Shown piece after piece: positions 7,428 to 10,055 of a DNA stretch of 10,055 nucleotides. A model generated the notes under the pieces. The model was not told the origin of the DNA, searched no databases, and worked only from the letters and a program-made list of their open reading frames with translations. This DNA is from an uncultured Bacillota bacterium. Lineage in GTDB: Bacteria; Bacillota; Dehalobacteriia; UBA4068. Both the position numbers and the translations under genes were made by a program. Positions within the stretch are counted from its first letter, which is position 1. Every line of letters begins with the position of its first letter. The stretch spans positions 1-10,055 of the forward strand of contig CAKRYM010000037.1 of the NCBI GenBank assembly GCA_934427095.1, read 5' to 3'.

Positions 7428-7481
7428 TCGTCTGGGAAATCCTGGCTTTCCTGGGAAGAACAAGTTAACACGATAAAAAGG

Positions 7482-7511
7482 AAGCCCCAGCAGAATTTGC
7501 GCTGGGGCTTT
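7482..7511. terminator. Bidirectional terminator between convergent genes
   Basis: A perfect 10-bp stem, AAGCCCCAGC (7482-7491) with GCTGGGGCTT (7501-7510), encloses a 9-nt loop. On the minus strand it is followed by CCTTTTTATC, a fair U tract, and lies 36 nt past the nucleotidase stop codon. On the plus strand the tail is weaker (TTTGGTAATT) and ends the M56 pseudogene transcript. Confidence 0.85.
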
Positions 7512-7546
7512 GGTAATTCAATCATAGAGATGTAAGGTGGGCAAGA

Positions 7547-9796
7547 TCAGGAGAGCCCTGTTTCTGTTGGGGCGGAGAGGGCGGAAAGATTCATCAGCAT
7601 CTGAGCTAATTCTGCTCGGTTGGCCGTAGCCATGGGGTTGAGCTTGTTTTCGCTCCCTTGCAGAATGCCTAAGGAAACAGAAATCTGCATGCCTTCTATG
7701 GCCCAAGCAGAAAGGCTTTCTGCATCAGCATAAAGGGATAAGTCTGGTGATTCCTCTGGCGTTAGATCCATAAACAGGGCGTAGTCGGCAAAGGCTTTGG
7801 CCAATTCCTGCCGGGTCATGGCTTTGTCGCCAGCGAAGAGCTGATTGCCAATGCCAGTGGTTAACCCGCTATCCTCAGCCCAGGCTGCGGCCTCTGCATA
7901 CCATTTCCCTTCCACATCCGTGAATGTGGCTGCTTCGGCTACTTCCGGTTGGCCGGCCATGTTATAGAAGGTTTGATAAACCATACCCCGGCTAACCGTG
8001 CCGGCAGGGAGAAAGCCTTGGCCGGTGCTGTCCATGTACCCAGCTTCGCGCACAAAGGCAACGGCAGGAGCATACCAGGCAGTAGGGGGTACATCTGTAG
8101 GTAGGGTGGTGGCCGCCGTTTCCTGTTTTATGGTAATCCTTTCGCCAGCTTCGGCATAACCGGTCACTTTGCCATTGGGAAAAGATTGAATATATTTTAC
8201 CAGTACTAGATAATCTTCTAAAACATAATCCACGACGTTTACTGATCCTTCAAACATCGCGAAGCCGCTGCCTAATTGGCGTAAGATGTAGTTGTAGCCA
8301 GCCAGGTTGTATTCTGCCGTCAGATCCAAAGGCTGATATTCGCCGCTTTCCTTGTCAAAAACCTGCACATTGGTGACTTTATACGCACCGGTGGGCGGCC
8401 CGGTCCACACCCCTTTCTCATCCTGCTGCACGGTGGAGGGAATGGTGGGGTCAATGGTATAGGTTAAGCCGGCTACCTGAAGAAAGCCGCCGTTTTCCAC
8501 CTGACCCTCTGTGGTGACGTCTTTTGCGCCCCACTCTAAAGCATCCAGAAGTTGCTGGCCAGTGACTCTTTGCAGGCAAGCTACATTGCCAAAGGGGAAA
8601 ATGTCTAGACAGGTTTTATACGTTACCGGCCCGGTGATGGCTGTATTGCGAATGCCTCCCCCATTCATGATGGATACATCTACCTCTAGTCCCATCTGGT
8701 CAAAGACAAAGTAGAGGGCGTCAGTCACAAAATCTCCGGTATTGGTTTCTGCTTTACGTACCAGCCGATTCCCTTCGGCATTGTAGTTGTCTAAGGTATC
8801 GCTTAGGTAGCCAATCTCTTGGCCTAGTTCGCTGTCAATTTCGGCTTTCCAGGCGTCCTCAATGGCCTTGACTTCTGCCTTTGGCGTAAGGGTGACGAGA
8901 TCCTCAGCCGTCAGTAATTGGGTGTCTATGTTGCCGTCAGGAGAAATGGTCATCTGTCCTAGGGCGCTGAAATAATAGCCGCCTTGGGTCAGCACAACGG
9001 GGTTACCTTCTTTATCCGCCACGATTTGCTTTTCTAACGGAGTATGGGAATGCCCATCAATAAACGCATCAAGGTCAGTAGTGTTGGCAATCACTTCTTC
9101 CGAAGTCCAGGGCCGAGAAGAAGGGTCAATGCCCAAATGTCCCAGAGCGATCACATAATCTGCTTCTTGAGCAGCGGCGGAAATCGCTTCTTGCACGGCA
9201 GCATATAGCAAAGAACCATCTGTCCCACCGGCAATGGCATAAAGATAATTTCCTTGCTCATCTTGGAAATAAGCGGGGGTAGATTTGTTAAAAGATTCCG
9301 GCGTGGTGATACCGATAAAAGCGATTTTGACGCCGTTACTTTCCAAAACCACATAGGGCTCTAATACCGTATCCCCAGCTACCCCATTTTTTTCATGATA
9401 GAAGTTACAGGAAATATAAGGAAAATCCGCATGCTCTATGGCTTGTAGACAACCGGCCATGCCATAATCGAATTCATGATTGCCCAGGGTGGCAACGTCA
9501 TAGCCAGTAGCATTCATCAGCTGGATAATGGTATTTCCTTCATCCATCACGCCATAGACCGTCCCTTGTATGGCATCGCCAGCGTCCACAAGCAATGCAT
9601 TGGACAAAGAGTCTTTGTAGGCTGCGATAGTAGAGTAGGTTAAGTCTTGCTGAAGATAAGTATGAATATCTGTGGTGTAGAGGATGGTCACGCTCTCCTG
9701 TTGTCCTTCCGCTTCTGCGGCCAGGGCAGGCATAGCCAAGGTAAAAAGCAGGGCTAAGCATACAAGGAGCATAAGAATTTTTTTGCTAGGGCGCAT
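7547..9796 (-). CDS. Secreted SLH-anchored 5'-nucleotidase family protein
   Basis: This 749-residue protein begins with a signal peptide (1-26; basic start, hydrophobic core, AMPALA before the cut). The calcineurin-like metallophosphatase domain (about 35-300) has all UshA-type metal and catalytic positions: Asp43 and His45 in TTDIHTYL, Asp74 in DAGDAIQG, NHEFD at 106-110, His220 in LGHLGID, and His249/His251 in DGHSHT. The 5'-nucleotidase C-terminal substrate domain (about 330-530) contains NGGGIRN (378-384) and DIFPFGN (398-404). Three S-layer-homology repeats follow (about 568-614, 625-672 and 685-738), predicting non-covalent attachment to cell-wall polymer. The likely role is extracellular dephosphorylation of nucleotides, or 2',3'-cyclic nucleotide hydrolysis, for phosphate and nucleoside salvage; the exact substrate cannot be read from sequence. 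The start is the ATG preceded by AAAGGA, downstream of a clear promoter. The longer frame to 9910 would span that promoter. Confidence 0.93.
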   Translation of the reverse strand: MRPSKKILMLLVCLALLFTLAMPALAAEAEGQQESVTILYTTDIHTYLQQDLTYSTIAAYKDSLSNALLVDAGDAIQGTVYGVMDEGNTIIQLMNATGYDVATLGNHEFDYGMAGCLQAIEHADFPYISCNFYHEKNGVAGDTVLEPYVVLESNGVKIAFIGITTPESFNKSTPAYFQDEQGNYLYAIAGGTDGSLLYAAVQEAISAAAQEADYVIALGHLGIDPSSRPWTSEEVIANTTDLDAFIDGHSHTPLEKQIVADKEGNPVVLTQGGYYFSALGQMTISPDGNIDTQLLTAEDLVTLTPKAEVKAIEDAWKAEIDSELGQEIGYLSDTLDNYNAEGNRLVRKAETNTGDFVTDALYFVFDQMGLEVDVSIMNGGGIRNTAITGPVTYKTCLDIFPFGNVACLQRVTGQQLLDALEWGAKDVTTEGQVENGGFLQVAGLTYTIDPTIPSTVQQDEKGVWTGPPTGAYKVTNVQVFDKESGEYQPLDLTAEYNLAGYNYILRQLGSGFAMFEGSVNVVDYVLEDYLVLVKYIQSFPNGKVTGYAEAGERITIKQETAATTLPTDVPPTAWYAPAVAFVREAGYMDSTGQGFLPAGTVSRGMVYQTFYNMAGQPEVAEAATFTDVEGKWYAEAAAWAEDSGLTTGIGNQLFAGDKAMTRQELAKAFADYALFMDLTPEESPDLSLYADAESLSAWAIEGMQISVSLGILQGSENKLNPMATANRAELAQMLMNLSALSAPTETGLS

Positions 9797-9803
9797 CTTG
9801 TTT

Positions 9804-9809
9804 TCCTTT
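9804..9809 (-). promoter_or_regulatory. Ribosome binding site of the nucleotidase gene
   Basis: On the minus strand AAAGGA lies 7 nt before the ATG at 9796. Together with the signal peptide that starts at this ATG, it fixes the start and excludes the 38-residue upstream extension. Confidence 0.85.
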
Positions 9810-9836
9810 CTGTTTCTTTTTCTTTGTTTTACTCCA

Positions 9837-9865
9837 ATTATAAATGTTTTTTCTTTTGGTTTCAA
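9837..9865 (-). promoter_or_regulatory. Sigma-A-type promoter of the nucleotidase gene
   Basis: On the minus strand TTGAAA (9865-9860) and a perfect TATAAT (9842-9837) are separated by exactly 17 nt of A-rich spacer. Transcription should begin near 9830, giving a leader of about 35 nt. The region upstream is also AT-rich. No operator palindrome is evident. Confidence 0.85.
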
Positions 9866-9943
9866 TTTTTCTCTAGCCTGCTTGAGCAAAGTAGAGGAAA
9901 ACGTAACCATTACTTAAATGCAGTATATACTTATGAGAAAAAC

Positions 9944-9977
9944 AAAAACCAGCTATCTATAAAGATAACTGGTTTTT
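9944..9977 (-). terminator. Intrinsic terminator of tRNA-Arg
   Basis: A 9-bp arm AAAAACCAG/CTGGTTTTT extends inward through TATCT/AGATA pairs, with one wobble between, to a stem of about 15 bp and a tiny loop. On the minus strand it is followed by GTTTTTCTC. It starts 2 nt beyond the tRNA CCA end. Its symmetry (A run and T run) could also stop plus-strand transcription. Confidence 0.85.
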
Positions 9978-9978
9978 G

Positions 9979-10055
9979 TGGTGCGCCCAGCAGGACTCGA
10001 ACCTGCGACCTTTTGGTTCGTAGCCAAACACTCTATCCAGCTGAGCTATGAGCGC
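9979..10055 (-). tRNA. tRNA-Arg (anticodon ACG)
   Basis: The minus strand folds into a complete 77-nt tRNA. Acceptor GCGCTCA pairs with TGGGCGC (one G-U). The D arm is GCTC/GAGT. The anticodon stem TTTGG/CCAAA encloses loop CTACGAA, and the T arm GCAGG/CCTGC encloses TTCGAGT. Discriminator A and CCA are encoded. Anticodon ACG (inosine at the wobble base in bacteria) reads CGU, CGC and CGA. The 5' end of the tRNA coincides with the window edge, so its promoter is not visible. Confidence 0.97.

Noticed and set aside
9797..9910. N-terminal extension of the nucleotidase to an ATG at 9910
   Set aside because: The extension covers the TTGAAA-17-TATAAT promoter and ribosome binding site and would bury the signal peptide 38 residues in.
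9979..10055. tRNA-Arg as an integration site for a mobile element
   Set aside because: No integrase and no repeat of the tRNA 3' end is visible in the window; the neighbouring gene has its own promoter and ordinary features.
1..10055. CRISPR array, insertion sequence or phage genes
   Set aside because: No spaced direct repeats, transposase, or phage-like reading frames were seen on either strand.

Overview
The window comes from a low-to-mid GC Bacillota genome, most likely an anaerobic, butyrate-forming member of the Clostridia. Three things point there: a compact butyryl-CoA operon of the clostridial type, a BlaI/M56 remnant of the kind common in Clostridia, and a secreted enzyme anchored by three C-terminal SLH repeats. 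Genus cannot be fixed from the sequence alone, and SLH-bearing Negativicutes are not excluded.

Positions 1-6090 hold a plus-strand operon, thl-crt-hbd-bcd-etfB-etfA. It encodes the whole route from two acetyl-CoA to butyryl-CoA: thiolase condensation, NAD(P)H reduction by Hbd, dehydration by crotonase, and reduction of crotonyl-CoA by Bcd with the electron-transfer flavoprotein EtfAB. In this pathway Bcd/EtfAB normally couples that reduction to ferredoxin reduction (electron bifurcation). bcd, etfB and etfA are tightly spaced (15 and 13 nt gaps, stop codons overlapping the next ribosome binding site). The thl-crt and hbd-bcd gaps are longer (74 and 72 nt) and contain sizeable inverted repeats. 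No gene for the last step from butyryl-CoA to butyrate lies in the window, and the operon promoter is upstream of position 1 or not recognisable in the 40 nt shown.

Positions about 6040-7427 hold a decayed regulatory pair. The last 30 or so codons of a BlaI/MecI-type repressor survive, with an in-frame TAG and no N-terminal DNA-binding part. An M56 (BlaR1-like) membrane metalloprotease gene follows. It is broken by a one-base frameshift in a T run and seems to lack a normal start codon at the expected place, although its zinc-site residues are intact. The terminator-like hairpin of the butyrate operon overlaps the repressor remnant.

A hairpin at 7482-7511 separates this region from a convergent minus-strand gene. 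That gene encodes a 749-residue secreted 5'-nucleotidase/cyclic-nucleotide phosphodiesterase family protein with an SLH cell-wall anchor, and it has its own strong sigma-A-type promoter (TTGAAA-17-TATAAT). Upstream of it, also on the minus strand, lies a complete tRNA-Arg(ACG) with encoded CCA and its own intrinsic terminator. The tRNA 5' end coincides with the window edge.

I see no convincing new system. The most informative parts are the decaying BlaI/M56 pair and the structured intergenic RNAs inside the butyrate operon.
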